Assembly: GCF_905220365.1 (NCBI RefSeq) | Contig: NC_061128.1 | Coordinates: 4,402,001-4,466,000, forward strand | Source: Vanessa cardui | Lineage: Eukaryota > Arthropoda > Insecta > Lepidoptera > Nymphalidae | Reading direction: 5' to 3' | DNA length: 64,000 nucleotides | In this document: one piece after another, positions 36,544 through 48,870 of the stretch | How positions within the stretch are numbered: the first letter of the stretch is position 1 | Layout: each line of letters begins with the position of its first letter | The notes under the pieces: model-generated | What the model saw: only the letters and a program-made list of their open reading frames with translations | What the model was told of the DNA's origin: nothing | The model's database searches: none | Made by a program: the position numbers and the translations under genes

Positions 36544-36802
36544 CTATAGACATAGAAAAATGTTAATAGCTTGCTAATTGTAAATTTATAATTATTTTAA
36601 GAATGGTATATATTCAAAAATGCTCCAATTATAACATTCTAAACAGCCGCAAGACATATATACATACCGGTTACTAGTTTGTTTAGTAGACGTTGGTTTC
36701 GAATATAGACTATATTACTCAAAGCTTTAATTATGATTATTATGATGAGATGTGGGGTCAAATCTCTAAAAATAATGATTAATGAGTTTAGTCGATTCTT
36801 AC

Positions 36803-37016
36803 CGAAATCCATTGCCGAAGGGAAGGCGGAACCACCGAAGCCTTTGGTGGCATCACCGAGAGGCTTGATCATGTCTCCCATGACACCGCCCAGAGCGAGA
36901 GCGCACGCGCCTCCTCCACCCATCCCCATTCCACCCTTCTTCTTCTTGCTTTTACTGCTTAGCTTGCGATTTCTTGTTTGTATACCTTCTTTCTTCATTG
37001 TCAATGGCCGATTTAC
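36803..37016 (-). CDS. srp: srp exon: basic tail of GATA domain and Gly/Ala-rich linker
   Basis: The acceptor 'ttgttcgcag' is followed by GTA in phase 0, and the donor is 'ttcg|gtaagaat'. It encodes 71 residues plus the first base of a Gly codon. It opens with VNRPLTMKKEGIQTRNRKL, the basic tail that directly follows the C-terminal zinc finger in GATA factors and contacts the minor groove. SSKSKKKKGG follows, probably a nuclear-localisation stretch, and then a Gly/Ala/Met-rich linker ending SAFPSAMDF. The wording NVNRPLTMKKEGIQTRNRKLSS (counting the Asn from the preceding exon) is that of insect serpent rather than pannier, which reads VNRPLAMRKDGIQTRKRK. The 105-codon plus-strand frame across it is an antisense shadow. 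Confidence 0.95.
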
Positions 37017-37929
37017 CTGCGAACAAAAAAATAACATTTTTGAAACGTGAAATTATTAGCAGTAATGAGATCAAGAATGTTTGTCTTGCCTTTGTCATTT
37101 GTTTTGTAAACAAAACAGTACAGTCAAATAATAATGATATTAACCTGAAAAAGGCATAATTTAATTAAGTGCATTTGTCCCGTATCGTTGCATCTCGTGA
37201 GCACACCGTTATCTTAATATGTCTGCCTACAAAAGGAAATGCAAGTTCACCTACTCGGTAGCACGTAGGACATTCCTCATTGAACCATGTTAACATGAGT
37301 TTAACAATCGTAGCAGCCTGACTCAGTTTTACCAACGCGTTCCAACTTTATTGCTTTGACATGACATTATAGCTGTATAAAAAACGTTTGCAAACTAATT
37401 TGGAATGCTAAGTAAGAAGTATAAAGGCGAGCCGAGACCATAAAATGGTATCACAATGGGCTGTGTGCGAATATTTAGCTGTTTGGTTGCCGAAGCCGAC
37501 ATGCGTGAAGTGGACCTACGACGCATCCTAATTACAGCAGCGTTGCACTTTGTGACTACATTTGTTGCTGGTGGGAAACTTGAGTTGCGTCATCACGCAT
37601 TCGTATGCCGAAATGCTAAGGATCGTGTTTATTAGCGACAATCATGCCAAATCATCCGCTTTTTTTGTTCAAATTTAAAGAAGTCACAATTTCAACAGCA
37701 GGGCATGGACCTGAATCTTTAAGGGAATCAAAGTGTCTTGTTTCGCAAATTGTACCCAATTAATGAAGTCATAAGTCGGATAAATTGCTGTTTGTTTTGT
37801 AATAAATTACGCTTAATTTGATCAATTCATTCTCTACTGGGAGAATGTTGCAATCTATGAGTTTCAAACTGACAGTAATATATGTTGCTAAATAACATTT
37901 TCACATCTCATTCTGCTATGTAGCTTGAT

Positions 37930-38285
37930 CTCCGCTCCTGATACGAGTGTAACCTTAGGTGAAGCTAAGTACATATCATTTAAATGCAAGGTATTCTTGA
38001 GAGCGCGAAGAAAGCACCGGCAGTTTTATTGTTTTGCGTGCGAATTGCACTTTCATATTTGAGCAATTCGCGGGTCAAGTATCTCGGTCACTTTCTGCAT
38101 TGCATCGTTATTTCCAAGAAGCGTGCGTCACGACGGACGGACGGACGGACAATGAGTTATTCATCGCCTTCCATGGAACTTGGCGGCGGCATGTGGCCTA
38201 AACGCACGATTTCATTGCGCCCGCGCCTGCGCCGGCACCAGCTCATACGCATGACCTGATCTTATTTACGCTTTTGGTGTAACGC
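37930..38285. promoter_or_regulatory. GC-rich intronic island, candidate enhancer
   Basis: An extended block of above-background GC about 0.9-1.3 kb from the basic-tail exon, with 'gcggcggcatgtggcctaaa' and 'gcgcccgcgcctgcgccggc'. It includes the GACG-type microsatellite at 38132. A 91-codon frame on the plus strand lacks any domain and crosses the microsatellite, so it is not taken as a gene. Confidence 0.3.
38132..38150 (+). repeat. (GACG)n microsatellite
   Basis: Four full GACG units plus GAC, perfect. Such tetranucleotide runs often sit at the ends of lepidopteran LINE tails, but no tail body is recognisable here. Confidence 0.8.
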
Positions 38286-38619
38286 GTGTGGCGCTAGCTA
38301 AGCGAACATTAATCTTCCGATGACCAATCATATTAAGACGCCTAACATAAGAAATTGCTACTGAAATGTTCACGCAAACTCAACTGCCTCTTAAGTGTAC
38401 CAACAATGCATATAAAAAGCAAATCGCACTAAGATCTACAACCAGACCATAAAACTGTCCGCAGGAAATCGCGCACGTGACCCGTGGTCGTCAAACTCGC
38501 TCAATTAATCGACGGCGACGATACTTGTTTAGTCCAATATTTATTATTACATTAATAATAAGATCGTAAATCTTATGATATAAGAATTATTAATAAAATG
38601 CGATTTTATCAAAACATGA

Positions 38620-38850
38620 TTGAGTCGAGATGGCCTAATGGATATACCTAACACGTCGATAATAGTCGAAGATCGCATGTCCGATTCCGGTCAACGCCGC
38701 TGTTTTTAATGTACTTAAAATTCATCTCGTGTTCAGAAGTAAAGGAAAACATCGTAAGGAAGTCTATTTGTCGCTTAACCTTCATTCGCCTTCATCATCC
38801 AACAACTTTAGATTAGTCCAGGTAGTGGATCAAGCCTCAAACTTTCTGCT
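38620..38850 (+). repeat. Degenerate tRNA-derived SINE (Metulj-like)
   Basis: The head reads 'gagatggcctaatggata' with a B-box-like 'tgtccgattccggtcaa'. The body has 'aaattcatctcgtgttcaga' and 'agtaaaggaaaacatcgtaa'. These match the head and body of 12858-13145 with many changes. The tail is lost. Confidence 0.7.
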
Positions 38851-41800
38851 ATAAACAAAATGCCAGTCTAACGATAGCAAATTAACCACATCTTACTTTC
38901 TTACTTTTTAATAATTAAGCTTAAAATTGCAATTGAATAATTTTCGTTTCAATTGGACACAAGTGCGTTTTCAATCTTCGACAATGGAAGGTCATTTAAA
39001 CCGGCAAGTGCAGTAAAACCGTGCGTGCTAATTCCCAATGTCCCTAATACGTTCCTACGAATCGCCCACACATCACGACACTCGCATACCGCGCCGTCGC
39101 TGCTTGCAATTGAACCAATATAAAATGCATTAACATTAGCACTGCCGGCAGATTTAGTGCAGCGTAATTAGGTCATTGAGAAGCCTTCGGTGTGATGGAA
39201 GAGAATGCATCAAATACATAACAGTTGTAACACAGCTAAATGTATCATTAGATATAAACTACGAAAACGAATGGATCTCGAACATTTCTGGATCCTTCCT
39301 TCCTTTAAAAGGTACAATAATTCTCATATGAATTTAGTTGGAAATGTCAAAGTGTTCAAAGAAACAAATAGTACATCAAACAGGAAAATGTTCCCAAGTT
39401 CGCAATCGTCATACGTTGTTTGCATGCGAAATTCAGTCCCTTTTAAGGATTATAGTCCCATAACCGGCGCCGCGGAAGGCGTATCTGCACCTAAAATGGG
39501 TACCTAGGTATACCCGAGTACAGTTAGTACTTAGATCTCAAGACATCCGCCATGTTGGAGCTGAATTGCTTAATAACTGGCCATTATGTCAGGTTAATTA
39601 CATTGCCGTTCCCACTGAGACGATGCGCTCTGTATACACGAAGGCATTGCGGGCTTGTTGCATCCGACTTATACATAATATGTATGCACCTACACGCACA
39701 CAATAATAATATAAAAGATAAAAGAAAAAGATTCATGTATGACAATATGTTCAAGATCAAAACCTTATTGCGAGTACTAATTTAAAGTATATTCGTTATT
39801 ATATTTTTCCCATTTTCGAAATATTTGAAATGAGTAGATAAACTTTTGTAATGAGTGCTAAGTCGTGCTAATTATTTTTGCCAGTACATTTTCTCCTATC
39901 ATATAAAAAGCAGGCACTTAGCGTACAAAAACAATAACAATTACGAAGAGAAATATCTTGGTCATATGCTAGTGAATCCGTTTCCTTGCTAACGATACAC
40001 GCACTTTGCATGCAACATTCCGCCTCTTTGTACGGCCGACCAAACGATATACATAAATCCTTAAGCGATATAAATTCTTATTTCAACTAAGATAGAGATC
40101 ATATTCGTGCAAGCTTATACGCTATCTACGTAATAGAAAAGTCTATATCAACATCACATTAACACACAATTCTGATATCAATGGAATAGCAATAAAGGTT
40201 ACTTTGGCTCCGATAATAATTGGTTGTATTGTGATGTCTTGTAAATTGAAGCTGGAAATATAATTTTCAATAGATAGCAGTTTTAATGCTTAGCGGAGGA
40301 AAAGCAGGTGAATGCTTCCATGTAGACGCATGTATGTACGCAATTTAATAGTGTACCTCTTTATATACCTATGTACATTTATTTTCTTTTTATTTAAATG
40401 TCTTGGGTAACTGATGATTCCCAATTTTTAAGACAACGGTTACATTTCCGTTCATTATCAGATAATTTATCTGGATGATATCGTGCAACAAATATTTGAT
40501 AGAAATATACTGGTAAATTTTATATACCTTTTGTAACTTCTACTAGTAGGTAGTTAATATTTCTATTATGTATCTACTTCTCACCCACCAGCAACCAGCA
40601 ATACAAAGAATTGATATAACAAGTCAATAAGATAATATAATATCAATCTTGACCACAAATCAAACTTCATTAGTTTACGTTTTATTACTATCCATTGTAT
40701 GACTGTTAGATTTTATTGATAGGAGTACAGTACGAAAACCAATTATCATATTTAACATTGTGAAAATATCCCATGAAGGACAGGTTCTTCTCTCTTCTTG
40801 AGATAGGTATAGATCATATATCAGCACGTTACTCAAGTGAGCCACAGATTCTGTATACAAGTTTCTTCATAAAAACATGTGCATGAAAAGTCACCGCTGC
40901 TCACCAGGTTTTTAAGGCGGATTTCAATATTTGTAAACAATTTAAATGTATCCAATAGGTCGTTCTTATAGAATATAAAGGGTATAAAATATATCGTAGC
41001 ACTTATGTACAAACGTTCACAATCAAGTCGCTGAGCAATTACAAGGCGACGCGCGACGTCATGGCTCTATACCGATGCCGTTAGGGTAGGATCGCGTGTG
41101 TACTTCGCATTCACCTATATGTCGATCCTAGCCTTGCACTCCATCCTTAAATAACTCTTAACCAACAAACTCCTCCAACACGAACTCATTGTAATTCATT
41201 TCTCCGTCAAATATTTATTTTATGTTTAATTTCAATTTAATATCAGCAGCTATCACTGTACTTTGACGTAATTGTAGACATATTTTACTAGAAACGTAAT
41301 TACTTATAACAAGCTCTCGTTACGTTCGGTGCCGTGTTGTTAAATCAATTATAATGGCAGGATAAATTACCAACTTTACATCATTTCTGAATGACGGCAC
41401 AATTTATATTAAAAAAAAAAACGAAAAAAATACCAGTTCATTGTGAAAAATGTTTTCGAGCTTGTTTGCTGTGCGTGTGAATAATTACGTTAGGTTTCTA
41501 GCGTACGTGCTATCTGTTCCCATCTGGCCACAGCCGCCATAAAACCACTCAAATGGGAAAATAACAGGCTCACATACAATGCCATGGAAAATGCGGCCCC
41601 CGATGCGCATAATTTTTCCGACAGCTAGAAAGCTTTATACTCACGTCCGTGTGTAATTAAAGCGGTATTACGAATGTTTCACTGAGTAACAACGAAACAA
41701 AGGAAAATCGATATGGATACTTGCACTTAGACCGTTTGCATTTGATATTCGATCCAATTAATAATTATAGAAACTACTATAACATGATAACTGTTTTAAC

Positions 41801-43025
41801 CCACTAACGGACAGTGAGATCATTCTTCAAAATTGTGATATCACCGTAGATTTATTATAAATTATATTTGATACAATACGCGGCTATCTGGTTGTTTCAA
41901 AGTGAATTGTAACGAATATCCGAACTTAATTTCAGTCGGTCAAACAAAAGAACAAATATAAAACGAAATTCGGTACCGTTCCAAATGTTCCAATTGTCGC
42001 AACAAAACCAGAACAAAATGGAATGCAACAGACACGAAGCGAGAGAAATTGTACAAACTCCGCTTAGCTGTAAATCAATCGATAAAGATCAGATAAATTA
42101 GACAGGCGTACCAGTGCACGACAAACCTTAAGAATTAGCAACCAATTACACAACAAAAAATGTACACCCATTATCAAGCAAAAAACCGCCTTAAATGGCT
42201 TTATTGAAACTGATCGCTGTCACGTGCGACTTTTGTTTTTGTCGGATAATAGCCCATTGATGTCGATGTTTACCTAAATAACGATTGCAATTACCATTAT
42301 AATGGAACCGACCATCTTTCGTAATAACTATCATAGCATTCGTAGCGAAGCCTGTCAAAGACGAAAAGTCATGTGCATATTTATAATTCGTTTAATTCGC
42401 GGGACAAGTTAAAAACATAATCAAGTTAATGTTTTCAGATTAATCTCGCATGTTTGTCTACGCCCCGAGTCTATGAGTTAATTTATTTTAATAGGATATA
42501 TAATATAAATGCCAATAAAATAATCCTAGCATTGGTTGCCTCGTTAGCCTATATCTGGTTTATAAGGCTGCACAAAATCCGATTTTAAGTACGGTTTTTG
42601 CTACTGCTACCTAAGTTTGGAAGTTGTCGGTACAAACACTGCTACTTCCCGCATCTCGAAAGTCTTGAAACATTGATGGTAAAATGCCCAGTTGTGTCAG
42701 ATCAATGTTCCTTTGTAATATGAGCACCTGTGGTCTATACATATTTGGGTACTGTAACATCGCCGCAATTGGCTTTTCTCTGTTAAGAATGTCCGCTTTG
42801 ACCAAAATCGATCAGGTGTACATCATTAATGTGACATAAATTATAATAACTACCTTTATATTTAACTTGGCCCTAATTAGCGTAATTAAAAACGTCGTAA
42901 TTTATTTTAACTTACAAATTAGTTTAAAAAAAATAGTTATGCCCTATTTTAGGACATGCTCTGTCATCCTCCTACATTGTGAAGCTTTATCGAATATATG
43001 TAGCAGCTTTTCCACGACATAGTAA
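38851..43025. other. srp intron interior, nothing coding
   Basis: Mixed AT-rich sequence with mild GC patches near 39000-39110, 41040-41110 and 41500-41640. The 100-codon plus-strand frame at 39205-39507 has no domain and no splice context. A GATA-type pair lies near 42079-42096 ('cgataaagatcagataaa'). Confidence 0.5.
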
Positions 43026-43029
43026 AAAA

Positions 43030-43150
43030 TATCTTTACTTGGTGGTAGAGCGTTCGGCAAACCAGTCATAGAGCAATACTTAGCATTATTGTGTTCCTGT
43101 TCGAAGGGTGAGTGAGCCTGTGTAACTACCAGTAAAAGAAACATAACGCC
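43030..43150 (+). repeat. Interspersed repeat (family D), copy 1
   Basis: It shows 'atctttacttggtggtagag', 'agagcaatacttagcattat', 'tgtgttcctgttcgaagggt' and 'gagtgagcctgtgtaactac', blocks of a very abundant lepidopteran repeat. A shorter, later portion of the same family is at 48733. Noncoding. Confidence 0.75.
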
Positions 43151-44314
43151 ACCCCAATAGACACTCATTTGCGATATTAGGAGTGGTTAATATAAGAAAT
43201 ATTATATGGAACAATGCTAATGTTTATTGACTAATATCATCAGGTCCAATCCCATTTCCTTACCCACATCATAAAAAACCCAAACTCACAAACTCGTTTG
43301 TTAGTAAGTCGTTGATTTAAACTATCACTAATAGGTCATTATCACCTTGTACACAAAAGAACACATCATACGGTTTCGAAAATTTTTCTAGTCACTTTTA
43401 CGGTTTTCGATACAAAATATTCCAATAAAAGTTAAATTTCAAAAACGAATTTAACGTTAATTTGTAAAATGAAACATATCACGCCACATTATTAAATAAT
43501 TTTGCTGTTTCAGATCTAAAGAGAATCTGATGCTAAAGAGTTTTACATATAAAGTACTTGTAGGCAAAACCTCGACGTCGCGTGTGCGTACGTTTTTATT
43601 AATAGATAACTCAAACTCATAACACGTTACAAGAAATGACTGGATCGACTTACAATAGATATAAATCGTGTGAACTGCTAACACCTATAAATTGCAAGAT
43701 ATAATAGACTCGTACCCGCCTACGAATTCACTTGCCTTATACGTTTAATTATTATATCAATGCCAGTAATATCAATAAAAACGAATGCATATGGGAACTC
43801 TTTTTACAAGCGAACTTAATTGTTATATCAATGCACATATTTCTTGCCTTATTGTTATAATTTTGTAACACTATTATCGCGATAAATTGTTTCTTAGAAA
43901 ATGTATGTTAGAATAGAAAATCTTGTTGAATATTTATACCTTATTGGTAACTCCCATACTCTCCTAACATTAATAATGAATTTTTAAAGAGAAATAGTTG
44001 TTTAGTCATTCTATTTTACTAATTAAATATCAATTATTTCTTTAAAAGGTGCAACAGTATACATATTAAACGCTTATAAATAATAAAAATACTTAAAACT
44101 ATTTCCGGAAACTGTTTGGCAACTATATTCAATCAATCAAAGAAATTTAACGAAATAACGTTTTGCTTACGAATTGACGTGTAGCTGTTTCTAAATGTAC
44201 TTTATAGAACCACCAAAGATAGTAGTAGGGATCCTGAAGAGTATAATACAGTTTTACTTACGATTTTCTCATCTGCCTTTTTTAATTACGTAGTAATGCT
44301 ATACAACATCATAT

Positions 44315-44356
44315 GAACTAGGCAAAATACGAATATTTTCGTATTTTGCCTAGTTC
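44315..44356. repeat. 42-bp palindrome, perfect 19-bp arms
   Basis: Left arm 44315-44333 begins 'gaactaggcaaa' and ends 'tacgaa'. The loop is TATT (44334-44337). The right arm 44338-44356 is its exact reverse complement. All 19 pairs match. It lies deep in the srp intron, and the arms do not match any repeat I recognise. Perfect symmetry of this length suggests a recent origin or active maintenance. Confidence 0.95.
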
Positions 44357-46145
44357 TTTAATCCGTAGATAATTCTTAGGTGTTAATTCTTAAACTTTGT
44401 AATAAAAAATGCCCACGTGAATAAAGTCCTGAGCTCAAGGTCATACAATTGGCACATGTTAAGAAGTTAATGATCCTGATACAGCATCGTGAATACTTGG
44501 AAGCAAAACAAATATAGAAACATTACAAAAAGAGGCTGCCATCTGATCCAATCAGTGGAGTGTCGAAAGTTGCAATTAAAGGGCGAAATGGTCGAGGACG
44601 GAAGAAATGTGGCGTGGAGACAAAATAAACGAGCTATGCAATTGCCCGCGACGATGCCCACACGCAACTTCGTACGCAGAAATGACTTTCATGAAGATCG
44701 TTTAATTCGGAAATTAATCATATCATTGTATTAATTCTTACGTCAAAATAAAGCATTGAAACTAAAAAAAAACTACTTTTATATTACGTAGGCTTCGATT
44801 TTTAAATATAATTCAAACACTAGAACATTGAACTCATTTTCCATCAAGAAAAAAAGAAATCAAACACTACAAGAAATCACTAAAATCTTAACAAAACATT
44901 ATCGAATATACTATTCTAAATATATAATACTCAAAAGGATAATTTTGCTGAGCTCGTAAAAAACGCAAGTTAAAAATATTTCGTTGAAAGTATTTTTGTT
45001 TAAGCGCCTTTTTTATTTTATATTAAAAAAACTGTGGCGCCTTGGGTAAGTTTCAGCTGGGATAATGTACCGCGTGAGTGAAACCCAACCAACTGTTAAG
45101 AGAAAGGGTTCAAGATGTTATAGCACAAGGGCTATTTAACTTACAGGCTTTTTAAGTACAGACAAAAATATATACATGTATTTAAACATTTACACATAAC
45201 CTATTTCGTTGTAGATTTACAGTTGAAATTTTTCATTTAAAAAAAAATCATTAAAATTTTGATCACGAAATTGATATCGAAAAACTCTTTTCTTTGTATT
45301 AGTATGAGACATCAAATATTTTACAAATAATGTTAATTTTAAACATAAAAAATATATATCGCGACCGATGGAAAGGTTTATCTCTTATGTAAAACTAAGG
45401 TATTTTCTATGATATATATGTTTTCTGTAACACAAATTTGTTTAGGTGGTTTGTTAAAGGAAGGATATTTTAGCGTTGTCAGTGAATTAGTTCCGCGTTG
45501 TTAGCGCAGCAATCGAGCTTACTGGCGCCTGCGCAGCGCGCCTACCATCTAATACCATTCAAGGCGCCATTTCATTAAGAAACATTTATAAAAACCAAGA
45601 CACATTTTCATTAAGAAATACAAAAAACTAATCACAATAAATATTATTATTTATCCTAGAAATAATTCTATTATAAACAAATTCAAAACTGAATAACCAA
45701 AAAGGTTTCATTTTTGTTTTTTTTTTTTTGCAATATTCGTATGATGTATAGTTTATGAATGATTTTTATTTTTACCTTTAATTGTAAGGTATGTGCATAG
45801 TAGGACGACCTTAAAGATTTTGTTGAGGTACTTACAATCATTTTTATTTTTGAATAATAAAATTTGCTCGTTAAGGCTGGTTTTACTGGATTTTATAGCG
45901 CTTCTTAAAATGTTCTATAACGATGTAACTAATAGGTCGCTATATTTATTAATATTATGGTCTGATAGCTACATTTTAACGTTTACGCTAAAAGTTTCTG
46001 AGTATAAAGTTTAAGTTTATTGGTGATATTTTATATAAAATTTATTTAATCGGTAAATCGCAATACAAGGTCTCATATGTTACTTTGAAATGTTGCAAAA
46101 TGTTTACTCATGTCTTAGACTAGCTTAATATCAATTTTATGCTAG
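44357..46145. other. srp intron interior, AT-rich
   Basis: No gene. A short GC-rich patch at about 45480-45575 contains 'ggcgccattt' at 45563-45572 and 'ctggcgcctgcgcagcgcgc'. Confidence 0.5.
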
Positions 46146-46147
46146 CT

Positions 46148-46350
46148 TCCTTGTCTATGTCCTCTAGCTTATAAAGCTCCAGATATCGAGATCCTGCGTT
46201 AAATTCCGAGTGGGGTTAGTTAATGCAAAAAGTTTCTCTACCAAAGAAATCTACGTTACTAGCCGGGGATTAAATTTTGACATTCCCGTGCTTTGATAAA
46301 CTTTGCCTAAAGCCATTTGTCCCACGCTCCAACTCTTTTCGATAGCCTCA
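46148..46350 (+). repeat. LINE-derived interspersed repeat, upstream part
   Basis: 'gagatcctgcgttaaattcc', 'cgagtggggttagttaatgc' and 'aaaaagtttctctacc' are the blocks that, in lepidopteran genomes, precede the portion seen inverted at 8005-8310. Decayed, with no reading frame. Confidence 0.55.
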
Positions 46351-46944
46351 AATTAAGAATAATATAATAAATTAATACAAAAATGATTTGCATTAAGTAT
46401 ATCATAATATTAGATTATACTATCTATAATTTCTTTTTATTATTATTCATTTACATTTTTGCTGCACAAATCAATTTTATTAAGTCTTGTCGATATCGAA
46501 AATAAGTAATCACTATGACCGTCACTATTTCAAAATTTAGAACAAATAAATACTAAATATTTACGATATCCTTTATCAATATAAGACACGCCGAGGATCG
46601 TTAATTGACAATTGGTACTGTGATTGCAATAAGCAATATTTCATAATTAAGGATGTGCCTCGAGAGATGTCGACGAAGCACCAACTCTGAGTGTTTGATG
46701 TACGCGCATGATTAAAATAAATACTCCGGGCAGTAGTCGGACAGCTGCTACTCCGGGGGATAATTGAAAATACGATTTATAAACCCGCCAAATTTATCGA
46801 TAACTGCGATTTATAGCGGGCGCAACCTTACGTATGTTATGACAACTTGTATAACGGCTATCTTGTTAGGGGATTCTTTTTATAAAAATCATAATAATAT
46901 TTGGAAAACATGGCTTCTCCTGATTCAACAAAAATTTTAACAAA

Positions 46945-48197
46945 AAGAAAAACCGACTTCAAACAAAACACTATTTTAAAACAAATGAATATGCACGAAA
47001 AAGTAATAAAAATAATTGCGTATTCAACATATTTTTTAGAGTCTTCCTAAGTTAAATGAAATGAAAAATATTAGACTACTTAAAAGTCGATTAACGATTA
47101 TATCATGTAGTTATAGTTATTGGTATATTTAAGGATAGATTAAGCGTTCCGTTTATATGAGTCAGAATCAGAAACTACTTCGAGGACAATTTCAAAGAAA
47201 ACTTGCGAATAAAGCAAAAATAGACTTTCGAAAATGCGGATTTAATACGTCACGCGGCGTGAACTACAAGGATCCCTCGAAAGAGCTGTAATCGAACTCA
47301 GCAAAAAAACTTTGAAAAAGACCAACTATATTTCGTACATCATATGACATCACATCACATACACAAAATTTGATTAAAGATAGTAAGAAATTCTGCCCCA
47401 TATCGCACCCTAACTGCGAGCCGTATAGGAGTTCCATCACTACATAATATAAAACAAAGTCGCTTTCTCTGTCCCTATATCTTTAAATCTACGCAACGGA
47501 TTTTGATGCGGTTTTTTTTAAAAGATAGTGTGATTCAAGGGGAAGGTTTGTGTATATAATACATGAACAATATAGTAAAGAAACACTGATAATTTTAGAA
47601 GTTTGCGATGTGATGTCGTATATAAACAAATTCTGTAGTATATTTAGTATCAGTATTGCACCCGTGCGAAGCCGGGGTGGGTAGCTAGTTGATTATAATA
47701 TTCGACTATGATAATTACATAAACATAACCACATTACGGAAGGTGACTCAAATATCCAAATAACCTATAAATAAAAGATTCGACCGAGTATCGCTAACGT
47801 GCTCCTCAGAATTGTTCCGTTCCCTTCCGTTCCGTCACTTTGTCATGGATCCTGTGCTCAGAACCTTACCAAACTTTCACCAAATTACCCTTGAAGTATT
47901 TTTTTTATAATAAAAAAAGAATTATCAAAATTGGTTAACGTGATTTTCAGTTATTCACCTATTTGTCGCGCATATACATAACGCAAATTTAAGACTTATG
48001 TCGTTTTCACATGGATACCATCATCGGAAAAAAAAATAAAAAAAATGGGACCCCACGGGAAGCACTACCTTTCAAACAAAAAAAAATTATCAAAATCGGT
48101 CCACCCAGTGAAAAGTTATGAGGTAACAAACATAAAAAAAAAAAAAAAAAAAATACAGACGAATTGATAACCTCTTCCTTTTGGAAGTCGGTTGAAA
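46945..48197. mobile_element. Region bounded by inverted 'aaccgacttc', possible composite element
   Basis: The left end has 'aaaaaccgacttcaaac' and the right end has 'ttggaagtcggttgaaaa', so 'aaccgacttc' is inverted across 1.25 kb. The right part holds the repeat blocks 'catggatcctgtgctcagaa', 'atgtcgttttcacatggata', 'aaaatcggtccacccagtga' and an A run of about 20 (from 48131). A family A repeat sits inside at 47408-47693. The class is unknown; it might instead be two adjacent copies of one short repeat in opposite orientation. Confidence 0.5.
47408..47693 (-). repeat. Interspersed repeat (family A), copy 2, nested
   Basis: Reverse orientation of the copy at 8918-9235. On the minus strand it starts 'aactagctacccaccccggc' and carries 'tacgacatcacatcgcaaac', 'ccccttgaatcacactatct', 'aaaccgcatcaaaatccgtt' and 'atagggacagagaaagcgac'. 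Better preserved than the first copy. Confidence 0.8.
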
Positions 48198-48732
48198 ATA
48201 GATAATTAGTTTGAAATTTAATTACGTTATAGACCCTACAAATTTAAATACTATTTATTAACATATATTCAAAACTCGCTTAGTTATATTTTTAAAAGTA
48301 TGAGACAAAATTATCATTTAAATTAAAGTTATTTCTTGGGTACTTATAACACGGTTTCATTAAATACCATGGTAAAAAAATTACCTAAATCGTAAAGAAA
48401 GCATTGTATAGTCTTCTATATGTTTCTATTGATCAAAATATTTTGAAGAATCTTCTGCGAATGTATAAATTTGCGTGTAATGAAACGAATATCAAATACT
48501 ACATCTAAGATTTTTACATTGATAAGAATATTGATTCATGTTTTATGGTCCCGGCGTAATCTTAGATCGTTTAGGAACGTGACTGATTTTATATGTGTGT
48601 TTTGTGTAGTGTGAAGACATCTTAATAACAGCAAAAATCTGTTAATTATTACACTCTGATATATTTACTGATGTATCCTACAAACAAACATAATTACTTC
48701 GTGTAGTGTTACTGTGTGTTGCTTCGTAGCTT

Positions 48733-48870
48733 TGAATGGTTAGTGAGCCAGTGTAAATACACACGGTACATAACACGACATCGCATTATAGGTAAGAAGT
48801 GGTTTAATTTTTTTACACTGTAGACATCCACTTACCATTAGGTTGTATGGACACTTGCTTGACTGACTTA
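48733..48870 (+). repeat. Interspersed repeat (family D), copy 2, degenerate
   Basis: 'aatggttagtgagccagtgt', 'acataacacgacatcgcatt', 'tagacatccacttaccatta' and 'ggttgtatggacacttgctt' follow the usual order of this lepidopteran repeat, continuing beyond the part preserved at 43030-43150. Confidence 0.65.

Noticed and set aside
36733..37050. 105-codon plus-strand frame
   Set aside because: Exactly antisense to the srp basic-tail exon; its Pro-rich run is the complement of the Gly-rich codons.
38132..38150. CRISPR-like or regulatory repeat
   Set aside because: It is a simple GACG microsatellite; no spaced repeats of CRISPR type exist anywhere in the window.
48131..48152. Poly-A run as a gene polyadenylation tail
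   Set aside because: It is an internal A run of an interspersed repeat, with no upstream transcript evidence.
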